DNA of 53,845 nt from CAYOOP01 sp964405685 (GTDB lineage: Bacteria > Pseudomonadota > Alphaproteobacteria > Rickettsiales > SXRF01). Below, in pieces: positions 32,357 through 42,253 of this stretch. Location of the stretch: assembly GCA_964405685.1 (NCBI GenBank), contig CAYOOP010000009.1:1-53845 (forward strand), in the 5' to 3' direction. The translations under genes and the position numbers were made by a program. Within the stretch, counting starts at the first letter, position 1; each line of letters opens with the position of its first letter. Under the pieces are notes generated by a model. That model had not been told where the DNA came from, did not search any database, and saw only the letters and a program-made list of their open reading frames with translations.

Positions 32357-33097
32357 TTAGGACGGATTTAATGTCGCCGCTACTTCTGCCACCGGCTGGG
32401 GACGCAGGCGAGCCAAGTTGACTACCGGCTGGGTGATGCCCGCATAGACTTGTTTTCCTGCTTCCACCACCAGCACGCCACCCAAGCCTGGGAGAAAGAA
32501 ATTACCCAGCCATTCAAACACCTTAAATGCTTTCAGCATAAACCGCGCATGGCTGGGCGGTAGAAACAAGCAACTGCGCCCGCTCATAAACGTCAGGTCA
32601 TGGTGATTGAGCAGGCCTTTGACCTGATGCATGGTAAACGGGCGGCCGTAACCAAAGGGAGTGGCCGAGGAACGCGACCATAAGCTTAGACGATTGGGTA
32701 CGACCACCAACACGCGACCGCTGGGGGTGAGCACCCGATTAAGCTCACGCATTAAATGCGGCAATTCTTCGGAATGTTCGAGTGCGTGCAAAAGCACTAC
32801 TCGGTTTACGCTATTTTCGCGCAAAGGCAGTTCACCTTCATGGGTCAGGCAAACAAGGTTGCCGCTTTCGGTGGGCCAATAAAGCGCCCCAAGTGTTGCG
32901 GGCATCGCAACCACCAACTCGTTTTCTTGGGTGGTACTAGGAGAAAGCACCGGCAAGGGATAGCCCAATGCCAAGATCATCTCCCCTTTGGCTTGGGTTA
33001 AAAAACCACGCGTTGCGCGGGTGAGCGTGGCGCTGGCGAGCGCGCCCAGTTCGGTTGCATAGAATTGACGGAGGTGAACGACCGAGAGCGAATACAT
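32357..33097 (-). CDS. Class I SAM-dependent methyltransferase
   Basis: 246 residues. The methyltransferase core is recognisable by LPLRENSVNRVVLLHALEHS near residue 91, followed by LMRELNRVLTPSGRVLVVVP, as in Methyltransf_11 proteins. The glycine-rich SAM loop (MILALGYPLPVL) is degenerate. The substrate is unknown. The C-terminal hydrophobic stretch FEWLGNFFLPGLGGVLVV may be membrane-associated. It is divergent from the lytic transglycosylase gene, with 38 bases between the starts. Confidence 0.82.
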   Translation of the reverse strand: MYSLSVVHLRQFYATELGALASATLTRATRGFLTQAKGEMILALGYPLPVLSPSTTQENELVVAMPATLGALYWPTESGNLVCLTHEGELPLRENSVNRVVLLHALEHSEELPHLMRELNRVLTPSGRVLVVVPNRLSLWSRSSATPFGYGRPFTMHQVKGLLNHHDLTFMSGRSCLFLPPSHARFMLKAFKVFEWLGNFFLPGLGGVLVVEAGKQVYAGITQPVVNLARLRPQPVAEVAATLNPS

Positions 33098-33135
33098 GGT
33101 TGTAGTTATAGTCTATTAGTGCTTTGGTGTCAGCT

Positions 33136-35025
33136 ATGCAGTTGCGTTTTTTTGCCTTTGCCCTCACCTGCTTTGCCCTGCTGTGTAGCAATACCAGCCA
33201 TGCTGGAACTGCGGCCGATGCCTTCGCGCTTGCCAAGCAAAAAGACTGGCCGGCAGCACGCAGCGCCGCTGCCGACAATGCTGCACTGACTGAGGTAATC
33301 GATTGGCTTTATGTAAGTGACAAAGATAGCGGCGCGAGCTTTGCCGACATCAGCGGCTTTTTGCAATCGCACCCCACTTGGCCAGAGGCCGATACGATAG
33401 AACTACGCGCCGAGCAGGCCTTGGCCAAAAGCAGCGCAACCCCGGCAACCGCATTGCAATGGTTTGGGTCGCATCCGCCGCATTCGGGAATGGGGAAAAT
33501 CCTGCTCGCCGAAGCGCACATCGCTAAAGGTGATCCGGTGGATGCAGTGACGCTGCTGATTAAAGACGGTTGGGAACAAGGCGATTTCAGTGATGCCGAT
33601 GAGGCGCAAATTTTAACGCGCTACGGCCGTGTGCTGCAAACGGCCGATCATACACGGCGCATTAACCGCTTGTTGTGGGAAGAACGCATAAGTGCGGCAG
33701 AACATATGCTGCGGCTGGTTCCTCAAACAGATGTACCACTCTACCGCGCGTGGATGGCGATGATTAAGGGAGAGAAAAATGCTCCCACCTTGGTTTTGCA
33801 TTTAAGCCCGGCGCAACAACGCCATCCGGGTTTATTATTCGTACGGCTTGCGTGGCGCGATAAGCATGACGATGAACACGGGGTAACGGAGTTGCTGTTG
33901 CAAGCCCCCAAAGAGGTGCCTTATCCGAAGCGTTGGTGGAAATACCGCCAACGCGCGGTACGCGAAGCGGTGGATGAGAAACATTTTGATCTTGCTCATC
34001 GCCTGCTTAAAAACCACGGCCAAACCGACGGTGCGGAAGAAGCGGAAGCGCGGTGGTTGAAAGGTTGGGTGCTGCTCGAATCCAAGGCCGACCCGCAAAA
34101 TGCCTATCTCGAGTTTTACCACATGTTTGAAGGCGTGCAATATGCGGTGAGCAAATCCCGTGCGGCCTATTGGGCGGCGCGCGCTGCGGAAAAAATGGGC
34201 GATGCGGAATCCGCACGCAGTTGGTACACCACCGCCACCAATTTCCCAACGACGTTTTACGGCCAGCGCGCCGCCGATAAATTACACATCGACATGCCAC
34301 TGTCGCGTGCCAACGAACCGCAGATTGGCAACAAGGAAATCGCGCAATTCTTAAACAGCGAACTTGGCATGGCTATTCGCGCGTGCATTGAAGGCGGACG
34401 TGAGGATTTGGCAAACACGTTCGTGCGCCATATCATCGACACCAGCCGCGAATCGCAAACGGCTGCAACCGTTGCTCATGCGATGAAATATTTAAATGAT
34501 CGTTCGCTCAGCGTAAAAGCAGCCAAGCGCGCGGTGCAGCATAATTTGCTACTCACCAATATCGGCTATCCGCTCATTGATTTACCTGCGGACCTTGCGA
34601 TTGAACCCGCACTTGCGCTCGCCTTTACCCGCCAGGAAAGCGAGTTCGATGTCTATGCAAGAAGCCGCGCGAACGCGATGGGGTTGATGCAGTTGCTGCC
34701 TTCAACGGGCAAAGAAGTCGCCACCAAATTGGGGAGGAATTTTTCGGAGAGTGATTTGTATGATCCTGAGATTAATGTAACGCTTGGCAGCGCCTATGTT
34801 GCACGGTTGATGCGCGCGTTTGACAATTCATTGCCGATGACGATTGCAGCGTATAATGCAGGCCCCGGTCGCGTGCGGCAATGGGAGGATGAATTCGGCA
34901 GGCCCGGCAATACCACCGACAGCATGATCAACTGGATGGAAAAAATCCCCTTCGAAGAAACGCGTAACTATGTGCACCGGGTGATGGAAAATTATTTTGT
35001 GTATCAGCGCGTCATGGCGCATTAA
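33136..35025 (+). CDS. slt: Soluble lytic murein transglycosylase
   Basis: 629 residues. The signal peptide is MQLRFFAFALTCFALL, with cleavage after SHA (about 22). A long helical superhelix of repeats (about 30-460) precedes the SLT domain. The catalytic Glu is in FTRQESEFD near residue 500, followed by ANAMGLMQLLP and AAYNAGPGRVRQW. The enzyme cleaves glycan strands with 1,6-anhydroMurNAc formation in the periplasm. The start at 33136 gives the best signal peptide; an ATG four codons earlier is possible. Confidence 0.94.
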   Translation: MQLRFFAFALTCFALLCSNTSHAGTAADAFALAKQKDWPAARSAAADNAALTEVIDWLYVSDKDSGASFADISGFLQSHPTWPEADTIELRAEQALAKSSATPATALQWFGSHPPHSGMGKILLAEAHIAKGDPVDAVTLLIKDGWEQGDFSDADEAQILTRYGRVLQTADHTRRINRLLWEERISAAEHMLRLVPQTDVPLYRAWMAMIKGEKNAPTLVLHLSPAQQRHPGLLFVRLAWRDKHDDEHGVTELLLQAPKEVPYPKRWWKYRQRAVREAVDEKHFDLAHRLLKNHGQTDGAEEAEARWLKGWVLLESKADPQNAYLEFYHMFEGVQYAVSKSRAAYWAARAAEKMGDAESARSWYTTATNFPTTFYGQRAADKLHIDMPLSRANEPQIGNKEIAQFLNSELGMAIRACIEGGREDLANTFVRHIIDTSRESQTAATVAHAMKYLNDRSLSVKAAKRAVQHNLLLTNIGYPLIDLPADLAIEPALALAFTRQESEFDVYARSRANAMGLMQLLPSTGKEVATKLGRNFSESDLYDPEINVTLGSAYVARLMRAFDNSLPMTIAAYNAGPGRVRQWEDEFGRPGNTTDSMINWMEKIPFEETRNYVHRVMENYFVYQRVMAH

Positions 35026-35027
35026 GC

Positions 35028-35111
35028 CTCATCCTTAGGCGCGCCTAGCGCGACTGGGGATCTTTCGCCCTTTACGAGATCCCCGTTTCGGCTTCGCCTC
35101 ACGAGGATGAC
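35028..35111. repeat. Family C palindromic element between slt and phosphohexomutase
   Basis: CTCATCCTTAGGCGCGCCTA forms one hairpin, GGGGATC and GATCCCC the core, and CGAGGATGAC the other end. It begins 3 bases after the slt stop. It supplies the last codons (SSS) and the stop of the convergent phosphohexomutase gene. Confidence 0.82.
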
Positions 35112-36466
35112 GTAGCTAGGTAACCGTCCATCTCTGCTTGTAATCGTGCAAGCCCCGTCTCTGTGCTTGCTTCCGCGCGGGCGACGAGGATGGCTTGTGT
35201 GTTGGAAGCGCGCAAGAGCCACCAACCGTCGTCGGTGTCTACACGCACGCCATCAATCGCCAAATGCGCCCTGCCCTCTTGGGTCAGACGCTGCGCGATG
35301 CTGCCAATAGCAGTGAATTTTTTTTCTTCGGTGCTGGGAATGCGCATTTCGGGGGTTGCGACATAGCGCGGCAGTGCCGACAAATGCGAGGATAATGGAT
35401 GTTGCGATGCGCCCAGGATTTTAAGCAGGCGGATGCTTGCCATCAGCGCATCATCAAACCCGAAATAGTTTTCGGCGAAGAACATGTGGCCACTCATTTC
35501 GCCGCCTAAGAGTGCGCCAGTCTCTTTCATTTTCATTTTAATGTTGGAGTGCCCGGTTTTCCAAAACAGCGGCGTGCCTCCGCAGCCTGCCACGACGTGT
35601 TTGAACCCTGCGCTTGATTTGACATCGGCGATAATCGTGGCACCGGGGTTGCGAGAAAGTACGTCTTTGGCAAAGAGCATGAGCAGTTGATCGCCCGCTA
35701 AGATTGCACCGTGTTCATCCACTGCGCCGATGCGGTCGCCGTCGCCGTCAAACGCAATGCCGATATTCGCACCGCGCGCTTTGACTTCGGCAATCAGCTG
35801 CTCGAGATTGTGCGGCTCCGCGGGGTCTGGGTGATGCACGGGAAATGTGCCGTCGATTTTGCTGTTGAGTAAAATATGCTCGCCAGGCAGTGTTTTGGTG
35901 ATCGACTCTACCACCTCACCCGTTGCGCCATTACCCGGATCCCACACGACTTTCAAAGGAGAGATCCGGCTACCTTCTTGTAGCAAACGTTCTATATAGC
36001 GATCAAAATAGCTGCGGTCGATGCGCCCCCTCTCCCTGGAAGGGAGAGGGTTAGGGTGAGGGTCTCCTTGCATCGCTTGATAGAGCGCTTGGATTTGCGC
36101 ACCGTAAAATGGTTTGTCACCGAGCATGAGTTTGAACCCATTGTGATCGGGCGGGTTGTGCGAGCCGGTGATCATGACGCCACCGCCGGAGTTTTCGCTG
36201 CATACAGCGTAGTAAAGCATGGGCGTGGGACCAACACCGATGTTGGTGACGCGAATGCCTGCTGCAATCAAGCCTGCTTCAAGCGCGCTGCTAAGCGAAG
36301 GCGAACTAAGCCGCCCATCAAACCCCACATGCGCAGTAGTATTGCCGGTAGCGGCAATCACTTTGCCGTAGGCAGCGCCGAGTGCAAAGGCGAAGGCCTC
36401 GGTGAGGTCCGTGCCGGTGATGCCGCGAATATCGTATTCACGAAAGATGTGAGAAGGATAGTGCAC
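35099..36466 (-). CDS. Phosphomannomutase/phosphoglucomutase (AlgC-like), with repeat-encoded insert
   Basis: 455 residues. It interconverts hexose 1- and 6-phosphates for LPS and polysaccharide precursors. The phosphoserine loop ITGSHNPPDHNGFKL is near residue 98, the metal loop FDGDGDRIG near 240, and the sugar loop GGEMSGHMFF near 320. Residues about 135-146 (PHPNPLPSRERG) translate a family A element. The C terminus (LATSSS) and stop come from a family C element. The GTG start overlaps the MotE-like stop by 1 base, so it is attached to the flagellar operon. Confidence 0.93.
   Translation of the reverse strand: MHYPSHIFREYDIRGITGTDLTEAFAFALGAAYGKVIAATGNTTAHVGFDGRLSSPSLSSALEAGLIAAGIRVTNIGVGPTPMLYYAVCSENSGGGVMITGSHNPPDHNGFKLMLGDKPFYGAQIQALYQAMQGDPHPNPLPSRERGRIDRSYFDRYIERLLQEGSRISPLKVVWDPGNGATGEVVESITKTLPGEHILLNSKIDGTFPVHHPDPAEPHNLEQLIAEVKARGANIGIAFDGDGDRIGAVDEHGAILAGDQLLMLFAKDVLSRNPGATIIADVKSSAGFKHVVAGCGGTPLFWKTGHSNIKMKMKETGALLGGEMSGHMFFAENYFGFDDALMASIRLLKILGASQHPLSSHLSALPRYVATPEMRIPSTEEKKFTAIGSIAQRLTQEGRAHLAIDGVRVDTDDGWWLLRASNTQAILVARAEASTETGLARLQAEMDGYLATSSS
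36028..36062 (-). repeat. Family A palindromic element, in frame inside phosphohexomutase
   Basis: CCCTCTCCCT and AGGGAGAGGG form a 10-bp perfect stem with a 3-base loop, followed by TTAGGGTGAGGG. It is the closest match in the window to the ygfZ copy. On the coding strand it is read CCT CAC CCT AAC CCT CTC CC. Confidence 0.9.
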
Positions 36467-37587
36467 TAGTGTTCAGCAGCCTTCGCAGGTTCGGCCGGTT
36501 TCTCGGCGGGCTTTTCCGCTGCTGCAGGTGCCGCAGATGTCTCGGTTGTTTTTTCAGCCGGTGGAGTCACCGCCGCAGCTGGTGTGGGCGCAGCCGGCGC
36601 GGAAGGAACTGCTGGCGGCGTTGTTGCAGCAGGTACAGGGCTTGGGCTGGTGGGTGCAGCAGCGGGAGTTGTTGCTGCTGGTGGTGTGGCAGCGGCGGGT
36701 GCGGCTGGAGTAAGTGGGGTAACCGGCGTTGCCGCGGGTGCGGGGGGTGCGATCGGAGCACCGGGTGCGTTCGACGCAGCACTTGGCTTCGGCATCAACG
36801 CTTGTTTTTCTTTCAGCTTCTCGCTTTGAATGCGGCGCAGTTCGGCGAGTTCCACCGTTAGCTGTTTCGCCTTTTTCGAATCCATCGCCGCGATGACGGG
36901 GGCGGCGTTTTTCTCTTTCATCTTATCAACGACCATAAGCAGAATCGGCATTTCGAGTTCATCGAAAATGCGCGCGGCGTCTTTGGCTTTCATGGTTTCA
37001 TAGATTTTGACGAGCCCGCGCACCTTCGCATCTTCCTGTTCATTATAGGTGGCGAGCATTTTGGTGAGTTCTTCTTTCAACGTCTGCATTTGCGCAAATT
37101 TCTGATCCATGCGCGTTTCGGTTTGCGTGAGCAAATTCTCGTGCACCAAAATGTCAGCTTCGCGCTTGTCCAATTCATCGCGGCGCTTGGTAAGTTGCTG
37201 CAGCAAGTCTAATTCAATGGGAGAAAAACGCCGATCGTCTGGCCGGAGCCCCCCTAGCTGGTTATTGGGACGGTCAGAGGTTTTGGAAAGATCCGGTTTG
37301 CTGGGATCTTCTTTTTTATCGTCCTTTGCTTCTTTATCACTTCCATGGCCGCCGCCATGATCATCTTCCTTTTTTGCATTGTCTTTTTTATCGTCCTTCT
37401 TTTCCTCTTCTTTTTTGGGTTCGTCCTTCTTCTTTTCTTTCTTGTCTTGTTTTTTCTCTGACGCGCTAGCAGGTGAGTAAAATAAAGCAGATAGGCGCAT
37501 GGTATCGTCCACCACATGTACTGCTTTAGAGATGAGGAGGCAGACGGCGAACAGCATGGTAAGTGGAAGGAGGCGGAACAACGACAT
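36466..37587 (-). CDS. motE: MotE-like flagellar motor chaperone with long low-complexity regions
   Basis: 373 residues. An N-terminal membrane helix (about 5-22) is followed by a Lys/Asp/Glu-rich region (about 40-105), a coiled coil, an MgtE_N-like segment (LVKIYETMKAKDAARIFDEL, then ILLMVVDKMKEKNAAPVIAAMD) and a Pro/Ala-rich tail of about 110 residues. This domain plan is that of alphaproteobacterial MotE, a periplasmic partner of the motor protein MotC. It lies 6 bases after the DUF6468 gene in the fliL-fliM operon. The acidic/basic and Pro/Ala stretches are unusually long. Confidence 0.75.
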   Translation of the reverse strand: MSLFRLLPLTMLFAVCLLISKAVHVVDDTMRLSALFYSPASASEKKQDKKEKKKDEPKKEEEKKDDKKDNAKKEDDHGGGHGSDKEAKDDKKEDPSKPDLSKTSDRPNNQLGGLRPDDRRFSPIELDLLQQLTKRRDELDKREADILVHENLLTQTETRMDQKFAQMQTLKEELTKMLATYNEQEDAKVRGLVKIYETMKAKDAARIFDELEMPILLMVVDKMKEKNAAPVIAAMDSKKAKQLTVELAELRRIQSEKLKEKQALMPKPSAASNAPGAPIAPPAPAATPVTPLTPAAPAAATPPAATTPAAAPTSPSPVPAATTPPAVPSAPAAPTPAAAVTPPAEKTTETSAAPAAAEKPAEKPAEPAKAAEH

Positions 37588-37593
37588 GCGCGT

Positions 37594-38199
37594 CTACACC
37601 TTCACACTCATACGTAGTGCCTGCAGCAATTCATGCTCAGCATCACTTTGCGGGCGCGCACTCGCCATACCGGGGGTGATTTTTTGGTTGCCGCGCAACG
37701 CAGGATCGCTGCTGGTGCGGGTCGCCACTTTGCTGATTAAGGTTTGCAATGAGGCAATGTTACCGGCTTCTTCTTCCTCATCTGTAGGTTCTTTTTCTAC
37801 AACTTTAGCCTGCACCGCTTCGCGCACCTGTTGAATGTGTGGCGACGGTGCCGTGCCGAGTTTCTCTTTTTGTTTGGCGATGGCAAAACTTGCTTCCACC
37901 TTGTCCGTCACGTGTTCGGCTTTGACCACCATAGCGTTTAAATCGTCAATGGCGAAATTGGCTTTGTCGATGCGGTTTTGAATGGTGTCGCCAATTTTCT
38001 TGCTCGCCGCTTGCAGGGCCAGAATGCTTTCCGAAGCGCGGCGGGTCGACTCATCGAAATGGCCGAGCAGTTCCGCCAGTTCGCCTTTGGAGTTTTGCAG
38101 CACCTGGATGCGCTTGTTCAAAACATAGCAGTAGGTGATGGTGACCGCGAGCAAGCCAGCCACCAGCACGTTCAAGACAAGTTCAACCGCCAGGCTCAT
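37594..38199 (-). CDS. DUF6468-type single-pass protein in the fliM operon
   Basis: 201 residues: one N-terminal membrane helix (about 8-26) followed by coiled coil and a low-complexity acidic stretch (KEPTDEEEEAGN). It resembles the DUF6468 proteins found after fliM in Alphaproteobacteria, the group that includes the Caulobacter flagellar positioning protein PflI. That link is from memory of gene order and should be checked. The ATG overlaps the fliM stop by 4 bases. Confidence 0.72.
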   Translation of the reverse strand: MSLAVELVLNVLVAGLLAVTITYCYVLNKRIQVLQNSKGELAELLGHFDESTRRASESILALQAASKKIGDTIQNRIDKANFAIDDLNAMVVKAEHVTDKVEASFAIAKQKEKLGTAPSPHIQQVREAVQAKVVEKEPTDEEEEAGNIASLQTLISKVATRTSSDPALRGNQKITPGMASARPQSDAEHELLQALRMSVKV

Positions 38200-39281
38200 A
38201 ATGAGACATCCGATTGTTTGCGCTTGATTGGATCGTTCAATGAAACGGCCATTTTATCCCCAATTCTTCCCAGTCTTCCGGTGGTTAGTTCTACCCCACC
38301 TGATTTGAGCACAATATCATCATCCGGCTTACAATCAAGCATGAGTGTGGAGCCGACTTTAAACTTCACCACATCCCCGAGCATAATCTCTTTCTCGTTC
38401 AAAACGGCGTCCACCGGCAGGTCCGTCTGGCGGAGCTCCTTGCCGAGGTGTTTTTCCCACACCGTGTCCTGACCGAATTTTTCACCCATGAACATCTGTA
38501 GCAGAATATCGCGGATGGGCTCGAGCGTGGTGTGCGGCAATAGCAACTCAATCAATCCGCCGCGTTCTTCGATATCCACCCGCAGTTTGACAAGCAGCGC
38601 GGTGTTGGACGGGCGGGTGATGGTGGCAAACCGGGGATTGGTTTCCAAACGCTCGAATTGGAAGGTGGCAGGCGAGAGGGGTTCAAACGCCGTGCTCATA
38701 TCAATCAGCACCACATCGACCATGCGTTTGATGAGATCTTGTTCGATGGTGGTATAGGGCCGACCTTCCACACGCATCGTCTTCGGGGTTTTGCGGCCGC
38801 CGAGGAGAATATCGACCATGGAGTAAATAAGAGAGCTATCAACCATCACCATGCCGAAATTTTCCCATTCCACGGCGCGGAAAACGACGAGTAGTGCCGG
38901 GAGAGGGATGGAATTTAGGTAATCGTCAAACCGCAGCGACGTCATCGAATCGATGCTGACGTCAACGCTATCGGAAGTGAACACACGCAAGCTCGTCGAA
39001 AGCTGGCGGACCAGGCGGTCGAAGACCACCTCCATCATCGGCAATTTTTCGTACGCCATGCGCGATTTGTCGAGAATCGCGTGAATGCCATCGGCCGAGC
39101 CGGTGTTTGTTTGCACGGATTCAAACCCGAGTAGCGAATCAATCTCGTTTTGGTTTAGAACGCGGCCATCACTACCAACCGGGGCTTCGCCGCCTTCGGT
39201 GGGCGCCTGTTCCAACATCGCCGCCCATTCGGCGGCGGCGGCGTCGTTATCGTCAGCAGGGGGCGTTTCGTTCTCAGCCAT
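38196..39281 (-). CDS. fliM: Flagellar motor switch protein FliM
   Basis: 361 residues. The CheY-binding motif LNQNEIDSLLG is at about residues 42-52, after an acidic Ala-rich N terminus longer than usual. The middle CheC-like domain contains FENFG/YSMVDILLGGRK-type sequence near 155, and the C-terminal SpoA domain (about 285-345) contains LNEKEIMLGDVVKFKVGS. FliM forms the C-ring and reverses rotation on CheY-P binding. It follows fliL by 56 bases and is coupled to the DUF6468 gene. Confidence 0.94.
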   Translation of the reverse strand: MAENETPPADDNDAAAAEWAAMLEQAPTEGGEAPVGSDGRVLNQNEIDSLLGFESVQTNTGSADGIHAILDKSRMAYEKLPMMEVVFDRLVRQLSTSLRVFTSDSVDVSIDSMTSLRFDDYLNSIPLPALLVVFRAVEWENFGMVMVDSSLIYSMVDILLGGRKTPKTMRVEGRPYTTIEQDLIKRMVDVVLIDMSTAFEPLSPATFQFERLETNPRFATITRPSNTALLVKLRVDIEERGGLIELLLPHTTLEPIRDILLQMFMGEKFGQDTVWEKHLGKELRQTDLPVDAVLNEKEIMLGDVVKFKVGSTLMLDCKPDDDIVLKSGGVELTTGRLGRIGDKMAVSLNDPIKRKQSDVSL

Positions 39282-39337
39282 GTCACAAACTCACGTAAAT
39301 TAGTCCTCCGGCAATACTCAGCAAGCAGCGTGCCAGA

Positions 39338-39964
39338 TTATTGAATCAGTACCTGCTTAAACAAAATGTCCTTCACCTGCACGGGGGCGATGGTTTTGTT
39401 AATCCGCACCAGCAGTTCTTCCCGCAGGCGATAAATGCCCGCCGAACCGTAGAGATCCGAGGTGCGCAATTCCCGCAGATAGGTGTTAAACACGTCCAAC
39501 ACCCGAGGGAGGCTGGCTTCCACCACTTTTTGGTCTTCCGGCGAGTTCAACTCCAGCACCACGGTCATCTTCAAAAAACTACTCTGACGCGAATTGGTGT
39601 TCAAGTTTACCAGGAATTCCGGCAGGTCGTAATAGACCGTTTGGGCGGGTTCGCCGCTTTCATGCTTTTTCTCACCGCCGCCCTCTTCTGTCGCATGGCC
39701 TTCCTCGGCTGCTGCTGGTGGTTTTTTCCCACCAATGAGGCCGCCAAAATAAGCGCCTGCGCCACCGCCGACTAATAGCACAACCACCCCAATGATAATG
39801 AACAGCTTTTTCTTGCTCTTTTTGGGCGCGGCTTCACCTTCAGCGCCCTCGGCACCTTCTTTACCTTCCGCATCGGCAGCAGGAGGAGTGCCTTTTTCCT
39901 CTTCTTTTTCTTTACCTTCTGCGCCTTCAGCGGCTTCTTTTTTCTTTTTCTTGAACCCAATCAT
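39338..39964 (-). CDS. fliL: Flagellar basal body-associated protein FliL
   Basis: 208 residues. A charged Lys/Glu/Ala-rich cytoplasmic N terminus (about 1-55) precedes one membrane helix (LFIIIGVVVLLVGGGAGAYF). A Gly/Glu-rich linker and the periplasmic FliL domain (YYDLPEFLVNLNTN onward) follow. FliL supports the stator at high load. The start at 39964 follows a perfect AAGGAGGT, the strongest ribosome-binding site I see here. It heads the fliL-fliM-DUF6468-motE-phosphohexomutase run. Confidence 0.9.
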   Translation of the reverse strand: MIGFKKKKKEAAEGAEGKEKEEEKGTPPAADAEGKEGAEGAEGEAAPKKSKKKLFIIIGVVVLLVGGGAGAYFGGLIGGKKPPAAAEEGHATEEGGGEKKHESGEPAQTVYYDLPEFLVNLNTNSRQSSFLKMTVVLELNSPEDQKVVEASLPRVLDVFNTYLRELRTSDLYGSAGIYRLREELLVRINKTIAPVQVKDILFKQVLIQ

Positions 39965-40125
39965 GGGACCTCCTTGTATGGTGAATCGGCCCACTCTAAC
40001 CTTACTTCAGGCAAACCGCAAGCGAGTGAAAAAGGTGAGTGAAGATTAGGGTTTTATTAATGGATTAATCCTAAGGTGAAATGATAGACACATCACCATC
40101 CTCTTTATTCACCTCGGAGCCGATT

Positions 40126-42231
40126 ATGAAACAGTTAAACGTACCTAGCCGTTTGTGCGTCAGTATTGCCTTTTTTGTGATTCCACTGACGTTGTTGCTC
40201 TACGTCTACACCGGTGAAATCACCAAACAGATCGATTTTGCCAGCCAAGAAAAGCGCGGCAATGCCTATCTTCGTCCACTGGTCGGCTTGTTGTCCGATG
40301 TCAACCTGCACCAAGTTGGTGCATGGAAATTGCACACGGGGGATGCAACCGCCACAGATGCAATGAAAGACGCAACCAACCGCATCGCGACCCATATGAA
40401 AGCGTTGGAAGCCGCGCAGCAGCAATATGGTGACGTATTGCAATTCACACCTGAAGGTTTGAAAAGCCGCAAACGCGAATCGATGACAATTGCCAATCTG
40501 AAAGCCCAGTGGTCTGCTGTAGAAGCGGTTGCTATGGACCCTGCGAAAACAGCAGAATTGCCGCCGTTGTATCAAACCGTTTCTGACACGCTGCGCGGGA
40601 TGATTGCCCATGCGGGGGATATGTCGAACCTGATTTTGGATCCGGATCTCGACAGCTATTATACCATGGATGCCACCCTGCTCGCTCTGCCCCAAGCGAT
40701 GGGCCGTTTCGGGCAGATGACCGGCACCATTATGCCGATGCTCGCACAACCGGACTTAAGCGCCAAACAAAAAGTGCAGCTCGCCAATTTCGCCGCCATG
40801 ATGAACGAAGCCGATGTGGTGCGCACCACCGGCGATATGGACACTGCATTTAATGAAGATGCTAATTTCTACGGTGTAAGCCCAACGCTTAAAACAAACG
40901 TCACCCCTAAGATCGCCGATTTCAGCCAGATGACGACGGGGCTACGCACCTCACTTGAAACCATGTCGGAAAATCCATCCGCCGTTCCTTCGCGCACATT
41001 GCTCGATCAACTCGCCGCGGCACAAACTACGAGCCTAGCACTGTGGGAAAGTGCGACCGATGAACTGGATGTGTTGCTCGACAAGCGCATCGCCAGCTTC
41101 ACGGCCGATCGCTTAAAAACCTTGATCGCCGCATGCGGCGCGATTGTGTTGGCGTTTGTGGCGTTCTGGTATGTGGTACGCACCATCACCCGCCCGTTGA
41201 AACAACTGCGCGAGTCCATGGTCAAAATTTCGGATGGCCAGTTGGAAACAGACGTGCCGTGCCTCACCTTGCGCGATGAAATCGGCAGTATGGCGAAGAC
41301 GGTCGAGATCTTTAAAGAAAACAGCATTGAAGCTCGCACCCTCGAGGTAGAAAAACGCAAAGAGCAGGAAATTAAACTGGAACGTCAGAAGAATGTCGAT
41401 GGTATGATCGAGAAATTCCGCGGCACCGTCGGCGCACTAATTGACGAGGTCGAACGTTCTTCCAACGCCATGCAGACCATGGGCCAGCAAGTGCTGGATG
41501 CCGCTGGGGAAACCAAAAACCTAACCATGAGCGTCGCTTCAAGCACCAATGAAGTTTCAAACAACGTCTCCATGGTGGCTTCCGCCGCCGAAGAATTAAC
41601 GGCCGCTATCAACGAAATCTCCAGCCAGATTTCGCGCTCTACCAGCGCCACCAGCGAAGCCGTAGCACAAACGAGCAGCGCCGATACCACCGTGCAATTG
41701 CTTGCGAACTCCGCCGCCAAAATCGGCGAAGTGAGCGATATGATCGGTGCAATCGCCGAACAAATCAACCTGCTCGCCTTAAACGCCACCATTGAGTCCG
41801 CACGTGCGGGTGAAGCAGGCAAAGGGTTTGCCGTGGTTGCGGGCGAAGTGAAAAACCTCGCCGGCCAAACGAGCAAAGCCACCGAAAACATCACCACCCA
41901 AATCACCGAAGTGCAGGGTTCCACCCGCCATGTGGTAGAAGCACTGAAACAGATTCAGGGCACCATCGAAGGCATCAACCATATTGCTTCGACGATCGCT
42001 GCGGCGGTAGAAGAGCAAGGTGCCGCCACCCGCGACATCGCCCGCAACATCCAAATCACCTCTGACCGCGTGTCCGAAGTCTCCGGCAACGTGCAGCAGG
42101 TTAATAGCGTGGCGGTGACCACCAACGACAACGCGCAGTCGATGCTTCACAACCTCGAGAGCTTCACCTCGCAAACCCGTAAATTACAAAGTGAAGTGCG
42201 CAATTTCTTGCAAGGTATCGCCGCAGCCTAA
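40126..42231 (+). CDS. Methyl-accepting chemotaxis protein
   Basis: 701 residues. Membrane helix one is at about 12-30. A large helical periplasmic sensor (about 31-325) follows, then helix two (LIAACGAIVLAFVAFWYVV, about 333-350), a HAMP domain (about 350-402) and the cytoplasmic signalling hairpin. The conserved tip EQINLLALNATIESARAGEA is near residue 545. The ligand cannot be told. The start at 40126 follows CGGAG; an in-frame ATG at 40081 lacks one. It is divergent from fliL. Confidence 0.94.
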   Translation: MKQLNVPSRLCVSIAFFVIPLTLLLYVYTGEITKQIDFASQEKRGNAYLRPLVGLLSDVNLHQVGAWKLHTGDATATDAMKDATNRIATHMKALEAAQQQYGDVLQFTPEGLKSRKRESMTIANLKAQWSAVEAVAMDPAKTAELPPLYQTVSDTLRGMIAHAGDMSNLILDPDLDSYYTMDATLLALPQAMGRFGQMTGTIMPMLAQPDLSAKQKVQLANFAAMMNEADVVRTTGDMDTAFNEDANFYGVSPTLKTNVTPKIADFSQMTTGLRTSLETMSENPSAVPSRTLLDQLAAAQTTSLALWESATDELDVLLDKRIASFTADRLKTLIAACGAIVLAFVAFWYVVRTITRPLKQLRESMVKISDGQLETDVPCLTLRDEIGSMAKTVEIFKENSIEARTLEVEKRKEQEIKLERQKNVDGMIEKFRGTVGALIDEVERSSNAMQTMGQQVLDAAGETKNLTMSVASSTNEVSNNVSMVASAAEELTAAINEISSQISRSTSATSEAVAQTSSADTTVQLLANSAAKIGEVSDMIGAIAEQINLLALNATIESARAGEAGKGFAVVAGEVKNLAGQTSKATENITTQITEVQGSTRHVVEALKQIQGTIEGINHIASTIAAAVEEQGAATRDIARNIQITSDRVSEVSGNVQQVNSVAVTTNDNAQSMLHNLESFTSQTRKLQSEVRNFLQGIAAA

Positions 42232-42253
42232 GAAATCCGGCCTTCAATAACCT

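Noticed and set aside
40081..40125. ATG at 40081 as start of the chemotaxis receptor
   Set aside because: It would place about 15 polar residues before the first helix and has no ribosome-binding site. The ATG at 40126 has CGGAG.
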